From Ruminococcaceae bacterium BL-4 (GTDB lineage: Bacteria; Bacillota; Clostridia; Oscillospirales; Acutalibacteraceae), in NCBI GenBank assembly GCA_902809935.1, contig LR778134.1, positions 1,178,001-1,242,000 on the forward strand: a stretch of 64,000 bases of DNA. Direction: 5' to 3'. The position numbers and the translations under genes were made by a program. Every line of letters starts with the position of its first letter. Positions within the stretch are counted from its first letter, which is position 1. Under the pieces are notes generated by a model. That model worked only from the letters and a program-made list of their open reading frames with translations. It was not told the DNA's origin and searched no databases. This document shows positions 32,728 through 41,972 of this stretch, piece after piece.

Positions 32728-32755
32728 TAATATATTGTATACTAATATAGTGTAT
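32728..32755. promoter_or_regulatory. Candidate PadR operator at the padR promoter
   Basis: CACTAATATA and TAATATAGTG face each other across 8 bases, ahead of the padR start. The TAATATAGT half-site recurs upstream of the MFS gene. Confidence 0.5.
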
Positions 32756-32989
32756 CCCAAAATCCAGATTTGTCAAGTAGCTGTTAAAACTTTTTTATGT
32801 GATACAAACTTTTTATTGAATATTTTATGGTCAGTGCATGGTTGGGGATAGTAAAATAAGTATAATACTTAAATATTTCCATGCTTTTGAAGCCGTACGA
32901 AGTATAAACTGTATAAGGTCGGTAGTAGACAAGTTTTCATCCCATGCTAAGGGGGCGAAAAAGAAAAACAAAAAATTTTAAAAATTTTC

Positions 32990-33020
32990 TTGACCTTATC
33001 ACAGTGTTAAGGTGTATTCT
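32990..33020 (+). promoter_or_regulatory. MerR-type promoter with 19-base spacer and dyad
   Basis: TTGACC (32990-32995), 19-base spacer, TATTCT (33015-33020). The dyad ACCTTA-N9-TAAGGT (32993-33013) sits in the overlong spacer. This is the signature of MerR-family activated promoters. Confidence 0.88.
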
Positions 33021-33061
33021 TTAAGCAATGAACCGGTTCACAAAATTTATAGGAGATCGAA

Positions 33062-33880
33062 ATGCTTACAATTGGCGAATTTTCAAAACTGTCCCATGTT
33101 TCTTCTCGCATGCTGCGCTATTATGACAGTATGGGTCTGCTTTGTCCTGCTCACATGGGCAAAGAAAACGGATACCGTTACTATGATGTACAGCAGTTAA
33201 ACACTCTGCTTAAGATCGAAAGTCTAAAACAGTATGGTTTCTCCCTTTCTGAAATTCGGGAGATGCTTCCACTTTCACGGGAAGCTTTAGCGCAGAAGAT
33301 ACACTGCCGTGTGTTAAAAGCGTATGAAGAATTGAACGACATGAGGAAAACACTCCGTCATATGGAAGACGATCTGATGAAAATGGAGGAATCGGAATTT
33401 ATGCAGAAAAAATGTGATGTTATTATTATGGAGACTCCGCAGCAGCGGGTTTTTGGGATTCGAAGGAAAATTAATATTGGTGAAGTTCATGGACTGTTTC
33501 AGGAGCTGAAACAGGAAATGCAAAAACGTGGGCTAAAACGTGTCGGCGTAACTCAGTTGCTTTATCATGGGGAAGAGTTTTCTTATGAAAACATGGATGT
33601 GGAAGCCCAAGCTCAAGTTGCAGGGGATGACCCCGATATCTGTGAAATCCCGGCGCAGCTCTGCGCTGCTACCACATATGTCGGGCCATATGAAGAGATC
33701 CACTGTGCTTACAGTGCTTTGTGCTCGTGGGTTACTGATCATCCCGAGTATAGGATCTGTGGGCCTGCGATTGAACGATATCTAAAAGACGAAAACAGCG
33801 TGAAATCACCAGAAGAATTGGAAACTGGAATTCTGTTTCCAATTGAGAAAATATCAAAATCAGGTAGCGACAGTAAATAA
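33062..33880 (+). CDS. MerR family regulator with GyrI-like effector domain
   Basis: 272 residues. MerR DNA-binding domain (about 1-70: LTIGEFSKLSHVSSRMLRYYDSMGLL, NGYRYYD), dimerisation helix, and GyrI-like multidrug-binding domain (about 120-265; LCAATTYVGPYEEIH, ETGILFPIE). This is the BmrR/TipA-like plan. AGGAGATCGAA precedes the ATG. Its own promoter has the 19-base spacer and dyad, so it is autoregulated. No exporter lies directly next to it on the same transcript; a terminator follows. Confidence 0.92.
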   Translation: MLTIGEFSKLSHVSSRMLRYYDSMGLLCPAHMGKENGYRYYDVQQLNTLLKIESLKQYGFSLSEIREMLPLSREALAQKIHCRVLKAYEELNDMRKTLRHMEDDLMKMEESEFMQKKCDVIIMETPQQRVFGIRRKINIGEVHGLFQELKQEMQKRGLKRVGVTQLLYHGEEFSYENMDVEAQAQVAGDDPDICEIPAQLCAATTYVGPYEEIHCAYSALCSWVTDHPEYRICGPAIERYLKDENSVKSPEELETGILFPIEKISKSGSDSK

Positions 33881-33916
33881 GTAAATTCAAAGCTTTAATT
33901 TTAGCAAGAGATATAA

Positions 33917-33955
33917 AAATAGCGGGCACTAAAAAAGTGTCCGCTTATTTTTTTA
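33917..33955 (+). terminator. Rho-independent terminator after merR
   Basis: AGCGGGCACT (33921-33930) pairs with AGTGTCCGCT (33936-33945), one G-T pair, followed by TATTTTTTT. Confidence 0.85.
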
Positions 33956-33972
33956 AATGGAAGAGTCAAATA

Positions 33973-34007
33973 CTCAATTTAGGGATAGAGTGAATTGATA
34001 TAAAAAG
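33973..34007. repeat. Dispersed 35-base repeat, copy 2
   Basis: CTCAATTTAGGGATAG then AATTGATATAAAAAG, nearly identical to copy 1 at 21173-21207. It lies in the 350-base gap between merR and the MATE gene. The remainder of the gap (34008-34228) shows no gene. Confidence 0.5.
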
Positions 34008-34228
34008 TGTGGGGAAGAGCCGATCTTACAAATAAGTGCCTTAATGGGATTACTAAGCAGGGTAAAAAAGGTTTCATATGAGAAAAAAATAGCAAAAGCG
34101 CCATTAAAATAGAGCTAACTAAAGCACGATTCTATGGACGCTTCTTGGCCTGATATACGGAAATTTTTTCTTTTATTGCTTAGTAGGTGAGGTTATTTTG
34201 GGGAGAATCTAGCGAGATACTGCTTTCT

Positions 34229-35659
34229 TTAAGAGCGGTGCTGTAACGACGATATAAAATGTTTGAGATGGCTCATATTGCCCGAAGGCGCTTCACTGTC
34301 CGTACTGCTTTCATCTGACTCCATTGCTTCATATATTTTGTGATAAAAAACAAATAAAATGACGGTACTGCATAACCAGGTGACTGGGTACGCCCAATAA
34401 ACGACTCGAATATCATTCCAAATAAGGCCTAATCCGAGAATCCAGAGCACCCTTATGAGGCACCAACTGAGTGCGAGTACAAACAAAGGAATTTTTGCAT
34501 AACCAGCACCACGCAGAGCGCCAGTCAATGCATGAGAAAGGCCCAAAAGGATCAGAAATGGTCCCGCACGCTGGCACATCATAATACCATACTCAATTAC
34601 AGCCGAATCGGGATTGAACAAACCAACCAGCGGCCGTCCAAACACGACCATCCCTAGTCCAATTGCCATAGTGATTGCACTAATCAGTATTAATCCATAA
34701 TGTACTCCTTTTTTGGTGCGATCATATTGTTTTGCCCCACGGTTCTGGCTGACAAATGTTGTTAGTGAAAGAGACATACTGGTAGCAGGCAACACTGCAA
34801 AACTAGCAAGCTTTGAATACGAGCCAAAACCTGCCATAGCCAATTCTCCAAATTGGTTTATATTAGCTTGAACAACAACGTTCGACAAGGATATAATACA
34901 GTTTTGAAAAGCGCTTGGAAATGCGTTCTTTAAGATAGCGCGAAGTTGTTTTTTATCCACTTTTAATTCATTCCAATTTAAGTGGTAAAATTCGTCGGTA
35001 CGGAAGAGTACCCAAAATTCTCCGGTTACGCTTGCACTCTGTGCAATAACCGTTGCAATGGCGGCACCCCGAACTCCCATATGAAGCCCTGCAACCAAAA
35101 CTAAATCCAGGACGGTATTTAGGATTACTGATAAAATTAAACTGTATAGAGGATGACGGTTGTCACCAAGGGAACGGAAAATTCCGCTGCCTATATTATA
35201 CATAACCATAAAAAACAATCCTATGGAAATGATCTGAAAGTATTCAGTTGCTTCTTCCAAAGCTTCAGGCGGTGTTTGTATCATTGTTAAAATAGAATGA
35301 CTAAATACAAAGCCCATGGTTGTTGAAATTATACCCAATCCTATTCCCAAAACGACTGCGGTGTGGATACTGCGACGCATTTGGTCGTATAATTTTGCTC
35401 CGAAATGAAGCGAAATTACGATACTAGCACCAACGGCAAAGCCTTGAGTAAAACTGATCAGCAAATTCACGATGGAAGTAGATGCACTGACTGCGGCCTG
35501 TGCTGTGCTTCCGCATACTCGGCCGACAATCAAAAAATCCATAGAATTATAAAGTTGCTGAAACAGATTACCTAAAAGAAGTGGGAATGAAAAATAAACA
35601 AGTTGGCTCAAAATAGGGCCTTGACTTAAATCAATTATAAAATTTGAACGTTGCTTCAT
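34229..35659 (-). CDS. MATE family efflux transporter 2
   Basis: About 476 residues, twelve membrane helices. LVYFSFPLLLGNLFQQLYNSMDFLIVGRVCG near the N-terminus and the matching second-half segment place it in MATE. ATG at 35659 with GAGAGGGAAT ahead; the longer reading has no ribosome site. It is the last gene of a leftward series following the cysteine desulfidase (86 bases), perhaps exporting a product or a toxic amino-acid analogue (inference). Confidence 0.9.
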   Translation of the reverse strand: MKQRSNFIIDLSQGPILSQLVYFSFPLLLGNLFQQLYNSMDFLIVGRVCGSTAQAAVSASTSIVNLLISFTQGFAVGASIVISLHFGAKLYDQMRRSIHTAVVLGIGLGIISTTMGFVFSHSILTMIQTPPEALEEATEYFQIISIGLFFMVMYNIGSGIFRSLGDNRHPLYSLILSVILNTVLDLVLVAGLHMGVRGAAIATVIAQSASVTGEFWVLFRTDEFYHLNWNELKVDKKQLRAILKNAFPSAFQNCIISLSNVVVQANINQFGELAMAGFGSYSKLASFAVLPATSMSLSLTTFVSQNRGAKQYDRTKKGVHYGLILISAITMAIGLGMVVFGRPLVGLFNPDSAVIEYGIMMCQRAGPFLILLGLSHALTGALRGAGYAKIPLFVLALSWCLIRVLWILGLGLIWNDIRVVYWAYPVTWLCSTVILFVFYHKIYEAMESDESSTDSEAPSGNMSHLKHFISSLQHRS

Positions 35660-35745
35660 TGGTATAATTCCCTCTCCGACAGTTAAAGTGAATAATAAAA
35701 GTCCCGGCATCATGCTTTTGACAAGGATGTCGGGAACTTTATTTT

Positions 35746-37020
35746 TTAGTGTGTCATAATATGAAGAATTTCTTGATCAGTTTCTTTCATACCATCATGA
35801 GCGAGATCGCCGATATTTTGGATTGTTGTCTCCAAATCAGAAGCGACCATGCCATCTCCTGCTGGGAAACGACGATGATTTAATGCCATCTGATATCCGG
35901 TTAATCCTGCTTCAACCGCTAGTGCGATTTTTGCAGCACAAGACGATTTTGCACCATCACATACAATTCCGGAAGATACAGCTAAGGTATTTATAATGGT
36001 ATCAGATATCAAAGCATAATCTCCTCCATTTAGATAACAAATTCCTGCTGCAGTACCGGCTCCGGCACTGACAGCTCCGCAAAATGCTGATAGTCGGCCG
36101 ATACTTGTTTTCTGGTGGATGGTAATAAGGTCAGCTACAGCTAGGGCTCGTAAAAGCTGTTCTTTGCTTGCTGATTGTGCAAGTGCATATTGAATGACAG
36201 GAACTGAGGCAGTAATCCCTTGGTTTCCGCTGCCGGAAACAATTACAACTGGCATCTCACACCCATTCATACGTGCATCGCTTCCAGCAGCTGCTGCAGC
36301 TCGAGCACGAATATCAAGCGAAGCGTCATTTCGCGAAAGCAAAAGCTTCCCGATTCCAGCACCATAATTACCGGACAAGCCCTCTGCAGAAATTGCGGAA
36401 TTGTATTCGATCTGCTGATCTAAGCAGTCAGCTAGATCAGATAAGTTGGCAGTGTTAGCAAAGTCCAGAATGTCCCGAACATTCAGGACACTTCGATCCG
36501 TCAATCCTGATTTAGCATTATTTTTTATTGGCCGATCAACGAAGACTTTTTCATCATGAGCTGCATATACAACATTTGTATGAAAATTGGCAATGCGAAC
36601 CACTGCTGAATGGTTACCTTTCCATGCGGTAATCTGATAGTCAAAAGTCAATGGGGTGTTTTTGAGTGATACATGGACTGTTTTCGTTTGCAGATATTCT
36701 TTAATTTGCTTTTTTTGCTCTTTGGAAACATGACTAATGACTTCGAGCTTCTTTTCTGTTACACCAGCAATTACACCGGCAACTGCTGCTGCAGCAATAC
36801 CGCACATCCCATTGGTGTTTGGTACCACTACGCTTTTGGCATTCTTAATTAGATTGCCGCTTACTTCAATCTCCAATCGATCTGGCTGATCTTCCAGCAA
36901 ATCTCTGACATAAGAAGCTCCATAGGCGATGGAAATTGGTTCGGTACAACCCATGGCGGGGATGAGTTCTTCTTTTAAAATTTGGATGTATTTTTTATAA
37001 GTAGGTGAATTTTGCTCCAT
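35746..37020 (-). CDS. cyuA: L-cysteine desulfidase (CyuA/YhaM, UPF0597)
   Basis: Iron-sulfur enzyme splitting L-cysteine to pyruvate, ammonia and sulfide, or a related serine/D-amino acid substrate. 424 residues, standard for UPF0597. Cysteines in MGCTEP (Cys25), SAFCGAVSAG and GIVCDGAKSSC correspond to the four family cluster/active-site cysteines. GGGNQG-like VSGSGNQGITAS and YGAGIGKLLL segments are conserved. AGGACCCTAT is only a weak ribosome site. It is 24 bases after the TSCPD gene and part of a leftward cluster with a carrier and a peptidase. This supports use of peptide-derived cysteine as an energy source. Confidence 0.9.
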   Translation of the reverse strand: MEQNSPTYKKYIQILKEELIPAMGCTEPISIAYGASYVRDLLEDQPDRLEIEVSGNLIKNAKSVVVPNTNGMCGIAAAAVAGVIAGVTEKKLEVISHVSKEQKKQIKEYLQTKTVHVSLKNTPLTFDYQITAWKGNHSAVVRIANFHTNVVYAAHDEKVFVDRPIKNNAKSGLTDRSVLNVRDILDFANTANLSDLADCLDQQIEYNSAISAEGLSGNYGAGIGKLLLSRNDASLDIRARAAAAAGSDARMNGCEMPVVIVSGSGNQGITASVPVIQYALAQSASKEQLLRALAVADLITIHQKTSIGRLSAFCGAVSAGAGTAAGICYLNGGDYALISDTIINTLAVSSGIVCDGAKSSCAAKIALAVEAGLTGYQMALNHRRFPAGDGMVASDLETTIQNIGDLAHDGMKETDQEILHIMTH

Positions 37021-37044
37021 ATAGGTTCATAGGGTCCTTTCATT

Positions 37045-37299
37045 TTATTCTTTTTTCTGCTCCAAGGTTTCCTCCAGAGCTTTCGCTAATTGGGCAGGAC
37101 AAGAGGTGTCTTTAGATTTACATTTAATGTCTTGCAAAAGATCAATTAGTTCTTCCGGGGTACGTCCTTCAGCCAATGCGGAAATACCCTTTGCATTTCC
37201 ATCACATCCGCCTATAAAATGAATATTACGGACGACGCCGTCCACTATATCATAGGTGATCTCATGAGAGCAGACACCGTGAGGGATAAACTTATACAA
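37045..37299 (-). CDS. TIGR03905 family TSCPD-domain protein
   Basis: 84 residues. Family pattern: FIPHGVCSHEITYDI at the start, FIGGCDGNAKGISAL in the middle, and DTSCPAQLAKAL at the end (the TSCPD motif). Cys residues at three conserved points suggest metal or cofactor binding. The same motif forms the C-terminal domain of some ribonucleotide reductases. Biochemical role unknown. Sandwiched between the S9 peptidase and cysteine desulfidase genes. Confidence 0.88.
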   Translation of the reverse strand: MYKFIPHGVCSHEITYDIVDGVVRNIHFIGGCDGNAKGISALAEGRTPEELIDLLQDIKCKSKDTSCPAQLAKALEETLEQKKE

Positions 37300-37337
37300 A
37301 AAGCTTTGCTCCTTTACAAATTGTTCAATTCGGTTCT

Positions 37338-39233
37338 TTAAAGATACCGTTTAAACCATTGGTTAATTTCCTCTAAGGCACGAATACGATTTTGGGGTTT
37401 TCCAGAACGCAATAAATTATGATCTTCGCCTTTGAAGACCATAAGTTTTGTTGGAATCTGACGCTGGTACAGAGCATAGTACATTTGCCGGGGTTCAGCC
37501 AAGGAACAGCGCATATCTTGGTCACCATGAATAAATAAGGTTGGTGTTGTAACGTTACAGGCAAAACGCACCGGCGAACATTTCCATAGTTGGTCACGAT
37601 TATCCTCAAGAAGACTGGCGCCCATCTGATCTCGCACATAATCCATACCAATATCACTGATCGCTTCATGAGAAATCCAATTAGAAATGGAACGCTGTGA
37701 TACTGCTGCCTTAAAACGATTACTATGACCAATTAGCCAGTTAACCATAAAACCGCCATAAGACCCCCCGTTAACCCCCAACCGATCTGGATTGATCTGA
37801 GGATAACGTCTAATTGCTTCATCTACAAATTGTAGTAAATCCGCCATGTCTACCGTTCCGTAGCGCCCGTTGATATTTCCGAACTTATTTCCATAGGTAT
37901 CGCTGCCACGCGGGTTACAATAAAGAACAAAGCGGCCTTGAGCTGCAATACATTGTAATTCATGTAAATAGATGGGGGCGTAAGCACAACGTGGCCCGCC
38001 ATGAATACATAAAACCGCAGGATACGATTTATCTTTTTGAAAATTGTCGGGCTTCAGAACCCAACCGTGAATTTTGAAACCATCTGAGTCAATAAAAGTA
38101 ATCCCTTCAGGTGTGGACAAACGGTACTGTTCCGATAGCTGCTGTACTTGTGCAAGACAAGTTTCACCAGATTCAGTAATTTGGTATAACTCTGCAGAGC
38201 GGAAATTTTTCGTGCCACAGTAAGCGATGCGTCCTTGCGAGACATCCAAAGATTCCACGGAATCTGCCGTGCTCAGAAATGGAGTAATCGTACCATCCGT
38301 ACTTAGCCGACAAATTCCGCTTTGATTGTTTATAGCACTGATAAAGTAGAGCATGTCATCCGATACGCATATTTTTTTGCCTGGATCCGGAAAGCTGTCA
38401 GCCATTACAGTGTTTACACCGATACTGGCTTCGTATTCTGCGAAGAACTCTATGCTTTTTTTAGTGAAATCAAAATGATAAAAGCCACTGTACTCATAGC
38501 GTCCATATTTTTCACCGGTACTGCCGGCAAAATAAATTTGATCTTTTAAACAGAAGAGCTGTCTAATATAGAAACGGCCTGGCGCAATCCACTCTTCGAT
38601 TTGATTCCCGTTTTCATAACAGTATAATCCCGGTTTTGAAAGACCTACGTAGTTTGATCGATACCCGACAATCAGAAGCTTATTTCCAAAGCACACAGTC
38701 TGCTCAATTCGAAATCCTTTTGGAGTAATATGCGTTATAGCCCCATCGGCTAAAGAAATGAAACTTAAGCGTTCTTCTTGCCCATACATCCAACCTTTTC
38801 CGTTAAATGTGTATGGATAATTTTCAATAACAATCGGATTGTCTTTTTCATTTTGGTCTTCAATTCGCGTAAAAACTACCAGCTTGTCATTTTTCCAGAA
38901 ATTATTTCCATGACAAAATGTACTCACTTTTATATCTTTTGTTTCATAGCTGCATGGGTTCCAGATCCTATAAATAGTGCTTTGCTTATCTGGGTGTAAT
39001 ACATACATTAGATTATTATCAGGTGTCCAGGAATAGCTTAAGTTTATACCGGGAGCATTTATATTTTCAGAAGCACCGGTTTTCGTATTTAGTAACCGAA
39101 CACAGGGGGAAGTTATACTTTTTTCTTTGTTATATTGTTGAGCGGCGTAAGCAAGATAACGACCGTTTGGCGAAAAGTGCGGGGCAACAATCGACTGCAT
39201 TTGCCACAAAGAATCAGGTGTTACTGATTGCAT
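37338..39233 (-). CDS. S9 family serine peptidase (acylaminoacyl/prolyl oligopeptidase type)
   Basis: About 631 residues: N-terminal beta-propeller (about 1-370) with WD40-like SFSPNGRYLAYAAQ-type repeats, then an alpha/beta hydrolase domain. Nucleophile in GVNGGSYGGFM, catalytic Asp in FIHGDQDMRC, His in GEDHNLLRSG. No signal peptide, so it cleaves short peptides in the cytoplasm. The chosen ATG (39233) has a modest GAAAGG upstream; the GTG at 39272 is the alternative. It lies downstream of the carrier gene, consistent with import then hydrolysis of peptides. Confidence 0.92.
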   Translation of the reverse strand: MQSVTPDSLWQMQSIVAPHFSPNGRYLAYAAQQYNKEKSITSPCVRLLNTKTGASENINAPGINLSYSWTPDNNLMYVLHPDKQSTIYRIWNPCSYETKDIKVSTFCHGNNFWKNDKLVVFTRIEDQNEKDNPIVIENYPYTFNGKGWMYGQEERLSFISLADGAITHITPKGFRIEQTVCFGNKLLIVGYRSNYVGLSKPGLYCYENGNQIEEWIAPGRFYIRQLFCLKDQIYFAGSTGEKYGRYEYSGFYHFDFTKKSIEFFAEYEASIGVNTVMADSFPDPGKKICVSDDMLYFISAINNQSGICRLSTDGTITPFLSTADSVESLDVSQGRIAYCGTKNFRSAELYQITESGETCLAQVQQLSEQYRLSTPEGITFIDSDGFKIHGWVLKPDNFQKDKSYPAVLCIHGGPRCAYAPIYLHELQCIAAQGRFVLYCNPRGSDTYGNKFGNINGRYGTVDMADLLQFVDEAIRRYPQINPDRLGVNGGSYGGFMVNWLIGHSNRFKAAVSQRSISNWISHEAISDIGMDYVRDQMGASLLEDNRDQLWKCSPVRFACNVTTPTLFIHGDQDMRCSLAEPRQMYYALYQRQIPTKLMVFKGEDHNLLRSGKPQNRIRALEEINQWFKRYL

Positions 39234-39394
39234 TAATGATATACATCGCCTTTCTCTAGCAGCGCCACACAAATTTAGATGCTTTCATGTATTGGTGTTT
39301 TTTAATTTATGATGAATTGTTTAAACTCTAAAAAGCAGGCTGACTGTTTTTTGAAAAAATTAGGTTGAAAATAAATTTAGAATATGAATGGTTA

Positions 39395-39446
39395 CCAAGC
39401 AATTGCGACGATAATTAACACCAACCAATTGCGACGGCGATTAACA
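39395..39446. repeat. 26-base tandem duplication at the 3' end of the carrier gene
   Basis: 39395-39420 and 39421-39446 are the same 26-base unit with four differences. The inner copy encodes the present last codons; the outer copy in its own frame encodes LIIVAIAW and a stop, like the present ending LIAVAIGW. Because 26 is not a multiple of three, the duplication brings a new stop one codon after the Trp. Confidence 0.8.
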
Positions 39447-40797
39447 AAGCAACACAGCATTCAACAAACATGATTCCGTAAACAGGAAGAATTAATTTCA
39501 ACCAGTCTTTGAAGTTGGTGTGTGTTAAAGCTAAGCAGGCAGCCAGAGCACCATTAGCAGGGTTCAGCAGATTGGTATATCCATCACCAAGCTGATAAGC
39601 TAAAACAGCGACTTGGCGGGAGACACCGATTACATCCGACATAGGCGTCATAATTGGCATGACGGTTGCGGCCTGTGCGCTGCCGGAAGGAATAGCAAAG
39701 TTGATAACAGAGTTGACAACAAACATAGCAACGGCAGCAAGACCACTGTTGAAATGAATAAGTGTTTGAGAAAGATAATAAACGATTGAATCCAAAATGC
39801 CGGATGAACTCAAAATAGTAGTAATACCTGCTGCCAAAATCATGACCATCATAGAAGGCATCTGACGTGCTGCACCTCTAACCATGACATTCATTGTTTT
39901 GCCAAAATCGAAACCAGATACGAGACCGCACAGGATGCCAACAGGTAACATGATACCAGCTAACTGAGAGGTACCAAACTTAAATTTTGTAGCACAGATA
40001 GAGAACAGGATAAACCCTGAGAAGAATAATACAAGAGACAGTGCTTGGCGTTTACTTAAGTGATCTTCAGTGAATTCAGTAGGCGCAGAATCACCAAAAT
40101 CAATTTTTTCCAGAACACTGTTAGCGGGATCCTTCCGAACGCGAGCTGCATACCATGTCAGGTAGGCGGCCATTGTTGCCAATAGAACTATGGTCAGAGT
40201 AAAACGAAGTCCTGCACCTGAGAAAATGGGAAGATGTGCGATATCCTGGGCAACAGCAGTGGAAAACGTGCTGATTGGAGAAGCCATAAAACCACCATAA
40301 GCGCCCAATGCTAGTACAGCAACTGCAAAAATATTATCTACTTTTAAACGACGTGCGAGTTCAATGCCCAGTGGAATAAAGGGCAGAACTGTCATCACAC
40401 CAACCATGCCAAGTGCGCCAAAGTAAGCAAACAACAAAGGAATAATAATAAGAACTTTGTTTTTAAACTTTTTCATTAAGACATTGATACCAACGTCTAA
40501 TGCACCATTTTCGGTTATGACACCAATTGCGCCACCGACAACGATCATAGCAATAATCGTTGAACCACTAGCAGATAAAGCTGTTTTAGGAGTCTGGAGT
40601 ATAACATCAATTGGATTAAGAATAGTTTTGGGGGTAATTGTAAAAGTCGAAGGATCGACGGCGCCATTAACTCGCTGAAAGGAACCGGATGGAACTAGCA
40701 TAGAAAGGATATAAACAAATCCAATAATAATCAGTAGTATTGTATAGTTGGACATTGCTTTCTTTTGCTTCGGTTTTTGCAAGGCTTTCTCTTTCAT
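39415..40797 (-). CDS. YfcC family carrier (C4-dicarboxylate/amino-acid transporter type)
   Basis: 460 residues, about twelve membrane helices. YfcC/DcuC superfamily: starts with SNYTILLIIIGFVYILSMLVPSG, has GALGMVGVMTVLPFIPLG, and ends in the conserved NPANGALAACLALTHTNFKDWLKLILP. Relatives carry arginine/ornithine, short peptides or dicarboxylates; substrate here unknown. AAGGAGGATATC directly precedes the ATG at 40797. It is the first gene after a LysR regulator and terminator, so it probably heads the carrier-peptidase-TSCPD-desulfidase transcript. The 3' end carries a 26-base tandem duplication. Confidence 0.88.
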   Translation of the reverse strand: MKEKALQKPKQKKAMSNYTILLIIIGFVYILSMLVPSGSFQRVNGAVDPSTFTITPKTILNPIDVILQTPKTALSASGSTIIAMIVVGGAIGVITENGALDVGINVLMKKFKNKVLIIIPLLFAYFGALGMVGVMTVLPFIPLGIELARRLKVDNIFAVAVLALGAYGGFMASPISTFSTAVAQDIAHLPIFSGAGLRFTLTIVLLATMAAYLTWYAARVRKDPANSVLEKIDFGDSAPTEFTEDHLSKRQALSLVLFFSGFILFSICATKFKFGTSQLAGIMLPVGILCGLVSGFDFGKTMNVMVRGAARQMPSMMVMILAAGITTILSSSGILDSIVYYLSQTLIHFNSGLAAVAMFVVNSVINFAIPSGSAQAATVMPIMTPMSDVIGVSRQVAVLAYQLGDGYTNLLNPANGALAACLALTHTNFKDWLKLILPVYGIMFVECCVALLIAVAIGWC

Positions 40798-40884
40798 GAT
40801 ATCCTCCTTGTTTTGCTTAATTTTTTTATACAGACGATTTGCAGGCGCGTCTACAAATGACTGTATGCTAAATCCCAAATAGAT

Positions 40885-40919
40885 CATAGATCGATACTGC
40901 TAGCCTATATTGATCTATG
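40885..40919. promoter_or_regulatory. Inverted repeat, candidate LysR operator
   Basis: CATAGATC (40885-40892) and GATCTATG (40912-40919), perfect 8-base arms with 19 bases between, about 90-120 bases upstream of the carrier start. The LysR gene is the adjacent upstream gene. Confidence 0.6.
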
Positions 40920-41020
40920 GAAAGATTAACAGAATTTTTATGAAAAAGGAAACACTTTTTTAACATAAACTTATTCTTATTTTGAATGGAGCTTACTTTT
41001 TAAGCTTATTCATATAAAAT

Positions 41021-41064
41021 AAAAAGAAACTTGTCCTGAATGTCAAGGACAAGTTTCTTTTTTT
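41021..41064. terminator. Bidirectional terminator after lysR
   Basis: AAAAAGAAACTTGTCCT (41021-41037) pairs with AGGACAAGTTTCTTTTT (41046-41062). It separates the LysR gene from the carrier operon, so these are two transcripts. Confidence 0.93.
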
Positions 41065-41087
41065 ATTGCTTTAATTTGTTTATACCT

Positions 41088-41963
41088 TTATCTATTAAGG
41101 TAAGAGCTAAAGTCATTTTCCTGCAGGTAATTTAAGAAAACCGTCAATGCAGGGTTGTGATTTTCGGGATTATGCGCAACAACAAAATCAGGAATATATT
41201 CTTTCATAGGAAGAGGAACACTGCGCTCGTCTTCTGACAGGCGACAATATTCTGGAATCAATGCAAGTCCACAACCAGCATCTGCCATAAGACGCTGTGT
41301 GCTGTAGAAGTTACTCTTTAAAAAGCACTTTGGATTGAAACCTGAAACGGTACATTGCTGAAAAAAAGCATCTGTTGCCATATCCTCTTGGATGATTACA
41401 TTTTCTGAACGAATGTTAGAATCCGGATCACTCCAAAACGGCAAGTCCTTTTTCCCCATTAGTACCCAGTGAGGAGGATATACCGCCTTTGTTTGAGCTG
41501 GTTGAAACAAACGGGCGCAATGGTTTGTGGTAAATGCGACATCAACTAAATCTCGATTGAATCGAAATGGAAGAACGTCATAGGAAAACATCCAGCAGCT
41601 TACATTAATTTGAGGTTGGTCTGCTACAAAACGCAATAAAAGTTTTTGAATAAGCTCTTCCTCATAAGGGCCAACACCAATTTTTAAAAATCCCGTACAA
41701 CTGCTTTCCTTTCCGTGCAGTCGATCCACCATGGACCTTTGATACTGAACAAGGTAAACGGCATCGCGATAAAAATCAGATCCGATAGGGGTTAGTTCTA
41801 CTTTATGCTTATTGCGGAAAAACAGGGGGACACCAAGTTCTTTTTCCAGACTAGCAATTTGCCGACTGATAACTGTTTGAGCCACATGACATTCAGCTGC
41901 GGCCTTGGTGAAATTCAAATGGCGTGCGGTACTGATAAAATACTGCAATTTTATAAAATCCAA
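41088..41963 (-). CDS. LysR family transcriptional regulator
   Basis: About 291 residues. N-terminal winged helix (FISTARHLNFTKAAAECHVAQTVISRQIASLEKELGVPLF) and a C-terminal two-lobed effector domain ending DFVVAHNPENHNPALTVFLNYL. The start is probably TTG at 41963, with GTAGGTAGGTG about 7 bases upstream; the GTG at 41972 is inside that site. Upstream of and parallel to the carrier-peptidase-desulfidase cluster, with a palindrome in the intervening promoter region. Likely activator of it; the inducer may be an amino acid (inference). Confidence 0.9.
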   Translation of the reverse strand: MDFIKLQYFISTARHLNFTKAAAECHVAQTVISRQIASLEKELGVPLFFRNKHKVELTPIGSDFYRDAVYLVQYQRSMVDRLHGKESSCTGFLKIGVGPYEEELIQKLLLRFVADQPQINVSCWMFSYDVLPFRFNRDLVDVAFTTNHCARLFQPAQTKAVYPPHWVLMGKKDLPFWSDPDSNIRSENVIIQEDMATDAFFQQCTVSGFNPKCFLKSNFYSTQRLMADAGCGLALIPEYCRLSEDERSVPLPMKEYIPDFVVAHNPENHNPALTVFLNYLQENDFSSYLNR

Positions 41964-41972
41964 AATAAACAC

